The notes under the pieces were generated by a model, which saw only the letters and a list, made by a program, of their open reading frames with translations, was not told the DNA's origin and ran no database searches. Below, piece after piece: positions 7,539 to 15,409 of a DNA stretch of 50,352 bases. The stretch is taken from contig JAGLWF010000009.1 of the NCBI GenBank assembly GCA_023133595.1, forward strand, positions 1-50,352, given 5' to 3'. Position 1 is the stretch's first letter. Each line of letters opens with the position of its first letter. The translations under genes were made by a program, and so were the position numbers. The DNA comes from Nanobdellota archaeon. GTDB lineage: Archaea > Nanobdellota > Nanobdellia > Woesearchaeales > WJKV01.

Positions 7539-8801
7539 ATGAAGCTGAACAAAAAGCTTGCGATCATTCTCATAATCGGTTTAATCATTCGTTTCTTGAT
7601 CGCGCCATCTCCAGGATACATCAATGACAACAAATTCTGGAACAGTTGGACATATGCAATGGTAGAGCACGGTTTTCCGTATGTGTTCTCAACAACTGAG
7701 GATGCAAATTATCCTCCCTTTTACATGTACGCCTTATATGGAATTGGATTGACAAACAAACACATTCTGAAAGATGATTTCACCTTGGATGGAAGGATGC
7801 TTTTCCTCTACAAAATGCCTCCTGTCATCTCTGATTTTATACTTGCTTTAATCATATTCTTTTTTCTCATGAGAGAATTAAAGAATGAAAGATTAGCATT
7901 GTTAGCCTCTGCATTCTATTTTTTCAACCCAGCAGTATTATTCAATTCCCCTTACTGGGGACAGGCAGATTCAGTTCAAGCATTATTGATGATCGCGTCG
8001 TTGATATATGTCTATAGAGGAAAATATAAACTAGGTTGGATGTTTTTTGCGCTCGCATTCTTGATGAAAATGCAGAGCATTGTAATTGCTCCTGTCATCC
8101 TTGCATACACTTTCAAAAAAATAAAATTTGTCAGGACAATAAAGGCAATACTTATTTCGTTCATCACATGTATTGTCCTCTCCCTACCATACATAATCGC
8201 AGGAGAATTCTGGAAGATGATACTAACCATGCTAAAAAATGCAAATATCTTCCCGCATCTTTCTATCTATGCTTTCAATTTCTGGTGGTTGTTTGTCAAG
8301 GGACGGCCAGAACGTACCTCAGATGCAGCAATCTTCCTATTTATGCAATACAGATACTGGTCCTTGCTGATGCTGAGTATAGCTGCATTATTCGCAATCT
8401 ACTATGTCTGGAAAAGCAGAAATAAATACAGGTTGTTCATTGCATCTGCATTCATGATCTTCTCTTTTTTCATGTTAGTCACAGAAATTCACGAAAGATA
8501 TCTTGTTCCAATCTTATCAATACTTGTAATATTATATTTCCTCGAGAGAACAATGAACAGTGATACAAAAAGATACAGTCTCATGTTCTGGATATTGACA
8601 TTCACAACTCTGCTCAATATGATGTACGTCCTCAGGAATGATTTGGTCACAGAGATCTACAGAACAACAATAATCAAAGGTGTTGGGTCTGGATTTGCCT
8701 TATTGATATCTATAATCCATATCATAATCTATATCTGGTTTGCCAGGTTCTTATGGAAAGAATTGAAAGAGAAACCACAGCCTATTTCTGAAGAAAAATA
8801 A
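7539..8801 (+). CDS. Polytopic GT-C type glycosyltransferase-like membrane protein
   Basis: 420 residues with roughly ten hydrophobic segments. After the first helix an outward loop carries DNKFWNSWTYAMVEHGFP, and a later loop has NPAVLFNSPYWGQADSVQ. The WGQxDS pattern is typical of GT-C polyprenyl-phosphate-dependent mannosyl/glucosyl transferases (GT87/PIG-M-like). It likely uses a dolichyl-linked sugar at the outer face of the membrane for glycan or glycoprotein synthesis; the exact substrate is unknown. A TATA-like CATATATAG about 25-30 nt before the ATG supports the start. The stop codon is one base from the 3' end of the convergent tRNA-Arg. Confidence 0.65.
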   Translation: MKLNKKLAIILIIGLIIRFLIAPSPGYINDNKFWNSWTYAMVEHGFPYVFSTTEDANYPPFYMYALYGIGLTNKHILKDDFTLDGRMLFLYKMPPVISDFILALIIFFFLMRELKNERLALLASAFYFFNPAVLFNSPYWGQADSVQALLMIASLIYVYRGKYKLGWMFFALAFLMKMQSIVIAPVILAYTFKKIKFVRTIKAILISFITCIVLSLPYIIAGEFWKMILTMLKNANIFPHLSIYAFNFWWLFVKGRPERTSDAAIFLFMQYRYWSLLMLSIAALFAIYYVWKSRNKYRLFIASAFMIFSFFMLVTEIHERYLVPILSILVILYFLERTMNSDTKRYSLMFWILTFTTLLNMMYVLRNDLVTEIYRTTIIKGVGSGFALLISIIHIIIYIWFARFLWKELKEKPQPISEEK

Positions 8802-8802
8802 A

Positions 8803-8912
8803 TGGGCCTGCAGGGATTCGAACCCTGATCAATCGGTCCTTAGCCCGTGAAGTGAAGCCGACCGCACTTTCTAGTGCCTTTGATAAGCATATCCAGGTTA
8901 TGCTACAAGCCC
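8803..8912 (-). tRNA. tRNA-Arg(TCG), apparently with two introns
   Basis: The acceptor GGGCTTG pairs with CAGGCCC; the D arm GCAT-AACCTGGAT-ATGC has the A20 typical of Arg; the T arm is CAGGG-TTCGAAT-CCCTG. Between the D arm and the anticodon stem there are 24 nt where one is expected, including hairpin GCACT-AGAA-AGTGC, so a ~23-nt intron near 25/26 is inferred. The anticodon stem GTCGG/CCGAT encloses 21 nt; removing about 14 nt (8840-8853) gives loop CTTCGGA, anticodon TCG. Identity is less certain than for the other tRNAs because the anticodon depends on the intron cut. Its 5' end overlaps the end of a LAGLIDADG gene. Confidence 0.65.
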
Positions 8913-9679
8913 TTATAAAACATATATGGATCTAGTTCATCATTTATAATATTTTGTCTTTGTTGGAAGGTTATATTTGTTGGACAAAATCCAAATTTCT
9001 GCCATATAATAAATCTCGATGTTTTCATAGTGTTTTTAGGTTTAACTAAGTCCATAAATTTTTGAGTTCTTTCAGAACCATATATTTCATATACATATTT
9101 TAAACTTTCTGTTTTCTTTAAGGGTTTGTAATTATGGAAAGAGTATTTTAACCCGATTATCTGAAGCAATTTTCTTAAATTATTCGAAAGATTAGGAGAT
9201 ACTGTAGAAAATGTTATCCTAGGATAACAATGAAATTTCTTTTTAAATTCTGAATATGTCCCATACTTTTTTGTACAACTAAAATGACCATCTGTATCAA
9301 AATAGCCTCTTAAAAACTTCCTTATTAATGGCAAGCTATTTTGTATGAAATTTGGAACAGTAATTATCATTGATTTGTTCCCATAAGGAAATCCTAAAAT
9401 GCTATGTGCAAATTCTATAACTTTCTTATCTCTGATCACAAATCCATAAGTATTTCTGCTTGAAAAAAACTTTCCTTTAATATTTAAGTTAAATAATTTA
9501 TTAAATAAAGGAATCATATGCTCGTCATAATAATCTTTCTCTTCTACGCTACCACTGATGTCCCACTCTCTTCTTTTCCCATCATTTCTTAAATATCCAT
9601 CACCTGCATGAATACCACAGACTTCTGCAAGTTGTTGATTAATTTCATGATTATCTAGATTAATCTCTATTGAATTCAT
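8903..9679 (-). CDS. LAGLIDADG homing endonuclease overlapping tRNA-Arg
   Basis: 258 residues from the ATG at 9679, chosen because the homologous part begins MNSIEINLDN; a longer frame to 9796 would translate the upstream motif region. The two LAGLIDADG motifs are LAEVCGIHAGDGYL (17-30, Asp27) and LIRKFLRGYFDTDGHF (118-133, Asp128/Asp130). It is a paralogue of the gene at 3357-4040. Its last codons (KGL-stop) are read from the first ten bases of tRNA-Arg, so the tRNA promoter must lie in its 3' coding end, where TTATAAAT is seen about 30-37 nt upstream of the tRNA. Confidence 0.85.
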   Translation of the reverse strand: MNSIEINLDNHEINQQLAEVCGIHAGDGYLRNDGKRREWDISGSVEEKDYYDEHMIPLFNKLFNLNIKGKFFSSRNTYGFVIRDKKVIEFAHSILGFPYGNKSMIITVPNFIQNSLPLIRKFLRGYFDTDGHFSCTKKYGTYSEFKKKFHCYPRITFSTVSPNLSNNLRKLLQIIGLKYSFHNYKPLKKTESLKYVYEIYGSERTQKFMDLVKPKNTMKTSRFIIWQKFGFCPTNITFQQRQNIINDELDPYMFYKGL

Positions 9680-9722
9680 TTCAAAGATATCATATACTTT
9701 TATGTTTAAATTGTTCACGCAC

Positions 9723-9736
9723 ACCTGTCCAGTGGC
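9723..9736 (-). promoter_or_regulatory. Shared upstream motif of LAGLIDADG genes (copy 2)
   Basis: On the minus strand GCCACTGGACAGGT, ending 43 nt before the ATG at 9679. Farther upstream, this gene and the one at 4040 also share TTGTAATA and TTTTTGTAA blocks in the same order, so the homology extends beyond the motif. Confidence 0.6.
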
Positions 9737-9810
9737 CATGATTTTTACAAAAATAATAGAAGTATTACAAAAGATACTAGAAACTAAGAAAATCAAAAGA
9801 ATGAAAATCT

Positions 9811-10131
9811 TTATTCTGCTGCAGGCATCCCTTCTGCTGATGAAGTTTCTTTTTCTTTTGTGATCAAGATGATTTCAATTGTCGAGACCCGAACTTCTTT
9901 TCCTTCCTTGTTCTGGAATTCTTCGCTGTCCACCTGGATGTCTTTTATCTCGACCTGGTCCTTAAGAAATCGTTTGCATGCAACTTCTGCAATGTCCACT
10001 GCACGTGAGATGAATTTACCTCGCGCCTTTACTATCACTTCTTTTGCACCTTTTGTTGTGAACTGCATAACTACGCCTGTCACATAGTTCATAAAAGGTT
10101 TACCCCCTACAAAAATAGAGTTATCTGCCAT
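9811..10131 (-). CDS. albA: Alba chromatin protein
   Basis: 106 residues with the Alba fold sequence NSIFVGGKPFMNYVTGVV at the N-terminus, then a central stretch with KARGKFISRAVDIAEVA, and VEIKDIQVDSEEF. The family binds double-stranded DNA and RNA and coats archaeal chromatin. The usual acetylatable Lys region near residues 11-16 has a single lysine here (GGKP). The ATG at 10131 is preceded by GGAGGTAACGCGA, a good Shine-Dalgarno site. It lies 19 nt after the S17e gene on the same strand, so the two are likely one transcript. Confidence 0.92.
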   Translation of the reverse strand: MADNSIFVGGKPFMNYVTGVVMQFTTKGAKEVIVKARGKFISRAVDIAEVACKRFLKDQVEIKDIQVDSEEFQNKEGKEVRVSTIEIILITKEKETSSAEGMPAAE

Positions 10132-10150
10132 TCGCGTTACCTCCTGTTAT

Positions 10151-10345
10151 CTATATTTCTTCTCTGGTGTTTACCATTCTGGTCACATATCCTGCGATAA
10201 TATTCCGCAGTTTCTTTGACGGAATATCAGCAAACTTTGTGACTAATCCCTTGTTCTCTTCAAATGTCGCTTTAAAGTCCTGACTATGGGCATTGTACAG
10301 TTTTCTGGTAACTCTCTTTATCAGTTTTGTCTTAATCCTTCCCAT
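10151..10345 (-). CDS. rps17e: Small-subunit ribosomal protein eS17
   Basis: 64 residues from the ATG at 10345, giving MGRIKTKLIKRVTRKLY, the normal start of S17e; the in-frame extension upstream to 10408 is not family-like. The FADIPSKKLRNIIAGYVTRM segment matches the conserved C-terminal helix. It is part of the 30S ribosomal subunit, shared by archaea and eukaryotes. It heads a likely two-gene transcript with Alba and is divergent from the Pop5/proteasome/exosome superoperon. Confidence 0.92.
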   Translation of the reverse strand: MGRIKTKLIKRVTRKLYNAHSQDFKATFEENKGLVTKFADIPSKKLRNIIAGYVTRMVNTREEI

Positions 10346-10509
10346 AGTACTCCTTTCAAAATCAGTAGTCTGTATATAAAACTTGTGGTGCTCATATATC
10401 CAAGGCAAATCTTTATAAATAAGCTCGGATTCACATACTGTGTGAGAGAAAAGAAGGAGGCTTTTTTTCTCTGGGATCGTTTGATCACCAGAAAACTAAA
10501 AAATAAAGA
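10346..10509. promoter_or_regulatory. Divergent promoter and leader of the superoperon
   Basis: A nearly symmetric TTTATAAAT element at about 10412-10420 can serve as TATA box for both directions. The plus-strand leader, about 65-70 nt, is unusually long for this window and contains two potential hairpins: GAGAGAAAA facing TTTTTCTC (10443-10471), with a GGAGG in its loop, and TCTGG-GATC-GTTT-GATC-A-CCAGA at 10470-10492, the latter ending 17 nt before the ATG at 10510. Confidence 0.45.
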
Positions 10510-10872
10510 ATGGGGACTAAAAGTTCAATAAAACCGTTAAAACCGTCCTTAAAAGAACAGATTCGTTATATAACGTTCAAAATAGACTCTAATAAAGAAA
10601 TAAAGGATTTTTCTAACGTAAATAAAGCTATCCTTAATCATATATCCAAATTCATTGGCGAACTTGGGATGGCTAAAGCAGGCCCTGCATTAATCAGGAA
10701 CAAATGGAAACCAAAAGAACAGGCAGGTATGATTAAAGTGAACAGAAGATATGTAGATCATATTAAATCAAGTTTATCATTGATTAAAACAATAAACAAC
10801 CAGCGCGTGATCGTGAAATCTATTGCCACATCAGGCATGATCAATAAAGCTGGTAAATCAATCGGAGGTTGA
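10510..10872 (+). CDS. RNase P protein component 2 (Pop5/Rpp14 family)
   Basis: 120 residues. RYITFKI near the start, KWKPKEQAGMIKVNRRYVDH in the middle and RVIVKSIATSGMINKA toward the end are the pattern of archaeal Pop5. Pop5 pairs with Rpp30 and assists the catalytic RNA of RNase P in cutting tRNA 5' leaders. Its location directly before psmA in the archaeal exosome superoperon is the expected one and supports the call. The N-terminal ~14 residues are longer than in many homologues. It is followed after 8 nt by psmA. Confidence 0.85.
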   Translation: MGTKSSIKPLKPSLKEQIRYITFKIDSNKEIKDFSNVNKAILNHISKFIGELGMAKAGPALIRNKWKPKEQAGMIKVNRRYVDHIKSSLSLIKTINNQRVIVKSIATSGMINKAGKSIGG

Positions 10873-10880
10873 TGTAAAAA

Positions 10881-11594
10881 ATGGAAATAGATCATCAAGC
10901 AATGGGGTACGACAGGGCAATCACAATGTTCAGTCCTGACGGCAGACTGTTGCAGGTTGAATATGCAAAGAAAACTGTAAAACAAGGAACAACTGTCATG
11001 GGACTGGTATGTTCTGACGGAGTTGTCCTGATCGCAGACAAGCGTATAATGGACAAGCTTATGATGCCAGAGGCTGTTGAAAAGATATTTCAGGTAGACG
11101 ATCATATTGCTGCAACTGTTTCTGGATTGGTATCAGACGGCAGAGTGCTCATCGAGCGTGCACAGATCAAGGCACAGCAGCATAGGGTTTCATACGATAC
11201 TCCTGTAGACACATTCAGCATTGTGAAAGATATCTGTGATCTGAAACAGATATGCACACAGAGCGGAGGATTAAGACCTTTCGGTGTGTCCTTGCTTGTT
11301 GTCGGTGTCGACGATTATACTCCAATATTGTTCTTGACAGAACCGTCTGGGATTTACTTCCAGTATTCTGCAACAGCGATCGGAGAAGGGAGTGATGCGA
11401 TCGTAGAGATACTGAATAAAGAGTACAAAAGAACAATAAACTTGAAACAAGGAATCAATCTTGGATTAAGAGCGCTGAAGACTGTTCTAGGTTCAAACTT
11501 TAAGCTAGAACGTGTAGAAATTGCATACATCGAGACAAAAGCTAAGAAATTCAAGAAGCTTGTTTCAAAAGAAGAAATAAGAAAATTTATGTAA
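10881..11594 (+). CDS. psmA: Proteasome subunit alpha
   Basis: 237 residues. The N-terminal gating/alpha signature YDRAITMFSPDGRLLQVEYA is present, followed by GTTVMGLVCSDGVVLIADKR and the RPFGVSLLVVGVD segment typical of alpha subunits. Seven copies form each outer ring of the archaeal 20S proteasome and control entry to the proteolytic chamber; they are not catalytic. The gene begins 8 nt after Pop5, with GGAGGTTGATG upstream as ribosome binding site, and is followed by SBDS after 11 nt. No beta subunit gene is in the window. Confidence 0.97.
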   Translation: MEIDHQAMGYDRAITMFSPDGRLLQVEYAKKTVKQGTTVMGLVCSDGVVLIADKRIMDKLMMPEAVEKIFQVDDHIAATVSGLVSDGRVLIERAQIKAQQHRVSYDTPVDTFSIVKDICDLKQICTQSGGLRPFGVSLLVVGVDDYTPILFLTEPSGIYFQYSATAIGEGSDAIVEILNKEYKRTINLKQGINLGLRALKTVLGSNFKLERVEIAYIETKAKKFKKLVSKEEIRKFM

Positions 11595-11605
11595 GGTGAT
11601 CAAAA

Positions 11606-12328
11606 ATGTGGGGTACATTTGACGGCGGAGGCGGAAGAGAACGCGTGCAACTAAACCTTTTGAGATTGGATAAAGGTGGAGAGCATTTCGAAGTTCCGAT
11701 ACGTCCAGACAGAGCTATTGCCTACAAAGAAGGAAAAGATGTTGCAGTAAGCGAGATTTTAGAGAGCGAGAATATTTTTTCAGATTGTCAGCGTGGGGAA
11801 TTAGCATCAGAGAAACACATGGAGACTGTGTTCGGGACAAAAGATCCAATTGAGGTTGCAAAGATCATGCTGGAGGAAGGCAATATCCAGCTGAATTCAG
11901 CAGAGAGAGACAAAGTAAGAGAACAGAAGAGAAACAAGATAGTAGCCACGATTGCGCGCGACGCGATCGATCCAAAGACAAAACTTCCTCATCCAGTTGA
12001 GAGGATAGAGCTTGCAATGAAAGAAGCAAGAATTACTATTGACGAATTCAGAACAGCTGAAAATCAGATCGAGGATATAATCAGCAAATTAAGACCGATT
12101 ATTCCGATAAGTTTTGAGAAAAGAGTTCTTAAGATAAGAATTCCAGGAGCTAGTGCTGGAAAGGCACAGCATGCGGCACGTGAATTCGGGACAATAAAAC
12201 ATGAAACCTGGGGAGACGACGGTTCATGGCTGATCTCAGTGGAACTGAGCGGCGGACTGGTCGACAAATATGTTCAAAAATTGAACAATGTAACTCATGG
12301 TAGTTGTGAAGTTAAAGAGATAAAATAG
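11606..12328 (+). CDS. SBDS ribosome maturation protein
   Basis: 240 residues with the three SBDS domains: an N-terminal FYSH domain (RLDKGGEHFEVPIRPDRAI through FGTKDPIEVAKIML), a central helical domain (KRNKIVATIARDAIDPKTKL) and a C-terminal ferredoxin-like domain (ISFEKRVLKIRIPG onward). SBDS/Sdo1 helps release aIF6 from the large ribosomal subunit. The N-terminal MWGTFDGGGGRERVQ is an unusual Gly-rich start compared with the family. A GGTGATC site 6 nt upstream of the ATG supports it. The gene sits in its conserved position between psmA and rrp4. Confidence 0.93.
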   Translation: MWGTFDGGGGRERVQLNLLRLDKGGEHFEVPIRPDRAIAYKEGKDVAVSEILESENIFSDCQRGELASEKHMETVFGTKDPIEVAKIMLEEGNIQLNSAERDKVREQKRNKIVATIARDAIDPKTKLPHPVERIELAMKEARITIDEFRTAENQIEDIISKLRPIIPISFEKRVLKIRIPGASAGKAQHAAREFGTIKHETWGDDGSWLISVELSGGLVDKYVQKLNNVTHGSCEVKEIK

Positions 12329-12341
12329 GAGAGTGAAATAA

Positions 12342-13184
12342 ATGGCATTAAAAGTAGAAAACAAAAGCATTGTTGTGCCTGGAGAGACCCTTGCCGAAGG
12401 TATGGATTTTCTTCCTGGTGAAGGTGCTTTTAGAGAAGGAGAAATAGTGATTTCTTCTAGATTAGGACTGGTTAATGTTGACGGACGAGCAATCAAGATT
12501 ATTCCGTTGGCAGGAACATACCTACCAAAAGTAGGAGATAGAATCATATGCAAAGTATTTGATCTCACATACAGTGGGTGGAGAGTTAAGACAAATACTG
12601 CATACGCAGCAATGCTGTCGATGAAAGAGGCAACATCAGAATACATTGAACATGGTGCAGACCTGAACAAGTATTTCACAATAGGCGAATATATTGTTGC
12701 AAAGATCATAAATGTCACAGGACAGAACTTGATCGACATCTCACTTAAAGGCCCTGGGTTGAACAAGCTGAAACCAGGACGAATTATTGAGGTAGATCCG
12801 TGCAAAGTCCCGAGAATAATCGGAAAGCAGGGCTCAATGGTCAGCATGGTGAAGAATTCAACCGGCTGCAACATAATTGTAGGCCAGAACGGATTGATCT
12901 GGTTAAGAGGAGAACCAGAAGATGAGATGCTTGCGATCGAATGTATCAAAAAGATCGAGAAAGAATCGCACAAGCAAGGTCTGACAGAAGAGATTGAAAA
13001 ATTCTTGAAAGATAAAACTGGAGGTGTGATCAAAAAACCACCAGTGATGGAAGAAGATGAGCCTCGCGAGAGACGGGAGCCAAGAAGAGATTCAAGAAGT
13101 CCGCCATATCGAGGAGGCCCTAGACGAGATTCAAGAAGCGGTCCTCGAAATTTTAACAGAGACAATAGGAGGCAAAGACGATGA
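12342..13184 (+). CDS. rrp4: Exosome RNA-binding cap protein Rrp4
   Basis: 280 residues: an N-terminal domain (VVPGETLAEGMDF), an S1 domain at about 60-135 (VGDRIICKVFDLTYSGWRV), then a KH domain with RIIGKQGSMVSMVKNSTG at about 152-170. Three copies form the RNA-entry cap of the archaeal exosome on the Rrp41/Rrp42 ring. The last ~45 residues are an Arg/Pro/Gly/Ser-rich tail (RRDSRSPPYRGGPRRDSR) not typical of the core family and possibly an extra RNA contact. It overlaps rrp41 by four bases (ATGA), implying coupled translation. Confidence 0.94.
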   Translation: MALKVENKSIVVPGETLAEGMDFLPGEGAFREGEIVISSRLGLVNVDGRAIKIIPLAGTYLPKVGDRIICKVFDLTYSGWRVKTNTAYAAMLSMKEATSEYIEHGADLNKYFTIGEYIVAKIINVTGQNLIDISLKGPGLNKLKPGRIIEVDPCKVPRIIGKQGSMVSMVKNSTGCNIIVGQNGLIWLRGEPEDEMLAIECIKKIEKESHKQGLTEEIEKFLKDKTGGVIKKPPVMEEDEPRERREPRRDSRSPPYRGGPRRDSRSGPRNFNRDNRRQRR

Positions 13185-13909
13185 CTTATACAAAGAGAAA
13201 AGATAAACGAAAAATGGACGAAACCAGGCCGATCATTGCAAAAGTAGGTATAATCCCAAACGCAAAAGGAAGCGCCTCTTTCACAATCGGCAAGACAACA
13301 GCATACGCAGCTGTTTACGGTCCAAGAGAATTACATCCTAAATTTTTACAGGATCCTAAGACTGGAAAATTAAGATGCAATTATAACATGATGCCTTTCT
13401 CAGGCACTGGCGAGCGAATCAGACCAGGACCTTCGAGAAGGAGCAAGGAAATCAGCATGGTAACACAGAATGCATTGGCAAGTGTCATGGATCTTTCAGA
13501 TTATCCAAACACAGTTGTTGATGTTTTCGTCGAGATCCCGCAGGCTGACGCTGGAACAAGATGCGCAGGTATCTGTGCAGCTTCAATGGCACTGGCAGAT
13601 GCAGGTTTCAAGATGAAAGATATTCCTGTTTCAATCGCAATAGCTGTTGCTGATAACAAAACTGTTTTTGCAGATCCGGATTATGCAGAAGAGACTCTGA
13701 ACCAGACAGGAGAAGCAGAGCATGTTGCAGACATTGCAGTGACTATCCTGCCACGAACCGGACAAGTCACCCATCTGCAGATGGACGGAATGGTTTCAAA
13801 AGAGAAACTGTTTGAGGCATTAGAGATGGCAAAAGCAGTTACAAAGAAAATAAATGAAACTTTGAAGGTTGCATTAAAAGAACAGTTCAAAGTGGAGGCA
13901 TCAAAATGA
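13181..13909 (+). CDS. rrp41: Exosome catalytic subunit Rrp41
   Basis: 242 residues of RNase PH fold. Conserved segments: AVYGPRELHPKFLQ (phosphate/RNA side), YNMMPFSGTGERIRPGPSRRS, and EIPQADAGTRCAGICAAS. The catalytic Asp appears retained at about residue 184 in VADIAVTILPRTG, the position of EADMPVA in other archaea, although there is a short insertion before it. In complex with Rrp42 it degrades RNA 3'-to-5' with phosphate. It overlaps its neighbours on both sides by 4 nt. Confidence 0.95.
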   Translation: MTYTKRKDKRKMDETRPIIAKVGIIPNAKGSASFTIGKTTAYAAVYGPRELHPKFLQDPKTGKLRCNYNMMPFSGTGERIRPGPSRRSKEISMVTQNALASVMDLSDYPNTVVDVFVEIPQADAGTRCAGICAASMALADAGFKMKDIPVSIAIAVADNKTVFADPDYAEETLNQTGEAEHVADIAVTILPRTGQVTHLQMDGMVSKEKLFEALEMAKAVTKKINETLKVALKEQFKVEASK

Positions 13910-14673
13910 ATCCGATAATACAACACGTAAGGGATTTAATAAAGCAAGGTAAACGGTTAGATGCTCGGAAAATGGACGAATATCGTGATCTTTCGGTTGA
14001 GACTGGAGTTGTCAAGACTGCAGAAGGTTCTGCACATGTCAAACTTGGCAAGACAGAAGTCATAATTGGAATTAAACTCTCTGTTGGAGCACCGTATCCA
14101 GACACACCTGATGAGGGTGCTTTAATGGTTAGCGCAGAACTGATGCCAATGTCAAGCCCTAAGTTTGAATCAGGCCCACCGTCAATCAAATCGATCGAGC
14201 TTGCAAGAGTAATCGATCGAGGCATCAGAGAGAGTCACGCGATTGACCAGAAAAAGCTATGCATCACATCCAGAGAAAAAGTCTGGATGGTTTCTATCGA
14301 CATCTGCACAATAAATGCAGACGGAAACTTGTTCGATGCTGCTGGAGTCGCGGCAATTGCCGCTCTTAAGGATACAAAATATCCTGCGTTTGACGGAGAA
14401 ACCGTAGACTACAAAGAGATGACAGACAAACCTCTTGTCATTGACAAAGTTCCTATCCCTGTAACCATCAGTAAATTAAACGATCAATTGATTGTGGATC
14501 TTGCTGACAATGAAGAAGCTGCAGAAGACGGGCGAGTGACTGCAACAATTCTTGAAGATGGAACAATATGTTCTATTCAGAAAGGAGGACCAATTCCTTT
14601 TACATCTGAAGAACTTGGAAAAGTCATTGACCTTGCTATCGAAAAGAGCAAGGAAATAAGAGCTAAATTGTAG
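13906..14673 (+). CDS. rrp42: Exosome subunit Rrp42
   Basis: 255 residues of RNase PH fold. Recognisable parts are KRLDARKMDEYRDLSVETGV, AHVKLGKTEVIIGIKLSVG, SIELARVIDRGIRESHAID and VSIDICTINADGNLFDAAG. It is the non-catalytic partner that alternates with Rrp41 in the hexameric ring and shapes its active sites. Four-base overlap with rrp41 indicates coupled translation. The next gene is rpoK; in many archaea ribosomal protein L37Ae occupies that place. Confidence 0.95.
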   Translation: MNPIIQHVRDLIKQGKRLDARKMDEYRDLSVETGVVKTAEGSAHVKLGKTEVIIGIKLSVGAPYPDTPDEGALMVSAELMPMSSPKFESGPPSIKSIELARVIDRGIRESHAIDQKKLCITSREKVWMVSIDICTINADGNLFDAAGVAAIAALKDTKYPAFDGETVDYKEMTDKPLVIDKVPIPVTISKLNDQLIVDLADNEEAAEDGRVTATILEDGTICSIQKGGPIPFTSEELGKVIDLAIEKSKEIRAKL

Positions 14674-14683
14674 GTGGATAACA

Positions 14684-14932
14684 ATGGCAAAAGAAGAAAG
14701 GGAAAGACCGGGAATCACCCGATTCGAACGGGCAAGAATAATTGGAAGCAGGGCGCTGCAGATTGCGTCTGGAGCCCCTTTTCATATCAAGCTCAGTAAA
14801 AAAGAACTTGAAGAAATTGGGTACGATCCGATAGCTATTGCCAAGAAAGAGTTCGATGCAGGAGTTATTCCAATGACAGTGTCCAGACCTTTTCCAGAAA
14901 AGGTTACTGAATCTGAAGAAGAAAAAGAATAA
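14684..14932 (+). CDS. rpoK: RNA polymerase subunit K (Rpb6/omega homologue)
   Basis: 82 residues. TRFERARIIGSRALQIASGA and YDPIAIAKKEFDAGVIPMTV are the conserved RpoK/Rpb6 helices. It stabilises the clamp region of archaeal RNA polymerase. A TAGGTGGATAACA stretch upstream supplies a GGTG ribosome binding site 10 nt after the rrp42 stop. It is the last gene of the superoperon, followed by a T-rich stretch. Confidence 0.93.
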   Translation: MAKEERERPGITRFERARIIGSRALQIASGAPFHIKLSKKELEEIGYDPIAIAKKEFDAGVIPMTVSRPFPEKVTESEEEKE

Positions 14933-14949
14933 AATTTCTTTTTTTCTTA
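14933..14949 (+). terminator. T-rich terminator between convergent genes
   Basis: Directly after the rpoK stop the plus strand reads AAATTTCTTTTTTTCTT. Oligo-T runs act as intrinsic termination signals in archaea; no stem is evident. It ends the superoperon and abuts the stop of the convergent membrane protein gene at 14947. Confidence 0.4.
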
Positions 14950-15342
14950 TTCTGCTTTCCAAGCATCTATAAACAATACAACACCTGCAAAGATTGTCAG
15001 GATATGTAATATTATTCCGCCGACGAATTCTATATTAAACCCAATTATCCCGTACATATTTAATATAGGGATCAGGCCTAGTATCAGAATTGGTACACCC
15101 GCTGCAATACTTAGCCACATCCAGGCAGATTGCTGATAAATTTCGTGTGTTGCATCCCACAGCAATAAGATACCAGCAACAATCAATATTATTCTAAAGA
15201 TAAACGCTGGAATTCCCGGGATTGTAAAGCCAATACTCCCCAAACTAAACAATAAAGGAATCAGGCCAATTGCAACCAGAGCAGCACCAAGAAGCATGCT
15301 TGCCCAGCTTCTTATTCCAAAACGACCATGTACACTAACCAT
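14947..15342 (-). CDS. Four-helix membrane protein of unknown function
   Basis: 131 residues almost entirely hydrophobic, with four transmembrane segments at about 15-35, 45-62, 70-92 and 104-126, separated by short polar turns (DATHEIYQQSA, NMYG). A HdeD/DoxX-like fold is possible from the layout, but no diagnostic residue was found and no function is claimed. Upstream on the minus strand there is a TTAAATA box near 15387-15393, and beyond it a palindromic repeat (15410-15511). Convergent with rpoK. Confidence 0.5.
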   Translation of the reverse strand: MVSVHGRFGIRSWASMLLGAALVAIGLIPLLFSLGSIGFTIPGIPAFIFRIILIVAGILLLWDATHEIYQQSAWMWLSIAAGVPILILGLIPILNMYGIIGFNIEFVGGIILHILTIFAGVVLFIDAWKAE

Positions 15343-15409
15343 AATTTATCACCCTTTTAATTCTGAAATACATCATAGAAGCAGAGTATTTAAGCTTTTC
15401 TGTGTCTAA

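Noticed and set aside
8803-8912. tRNA with anticodon TCA (selenocysteine or UGA decoding)
   Set aside because: The D arm is of Arg type, the stems do not fit tRNA-Sec, and genes in the window end normally with TGA; TCG is the better reading.
9680-9796. N-terminal extension of the second LAGLIDADG protein
   Set aside because: The extra 39 codons translate the conserved upstream DNA motif and promoter; the paralogue has no such extension.
12236-13165. 309-residue open frame antisense to rrp4
   Set aside because: It is a shadow of rrp4 and part of SBDS, whose domains are clear; its translation has no recognisable domain and no promoter.
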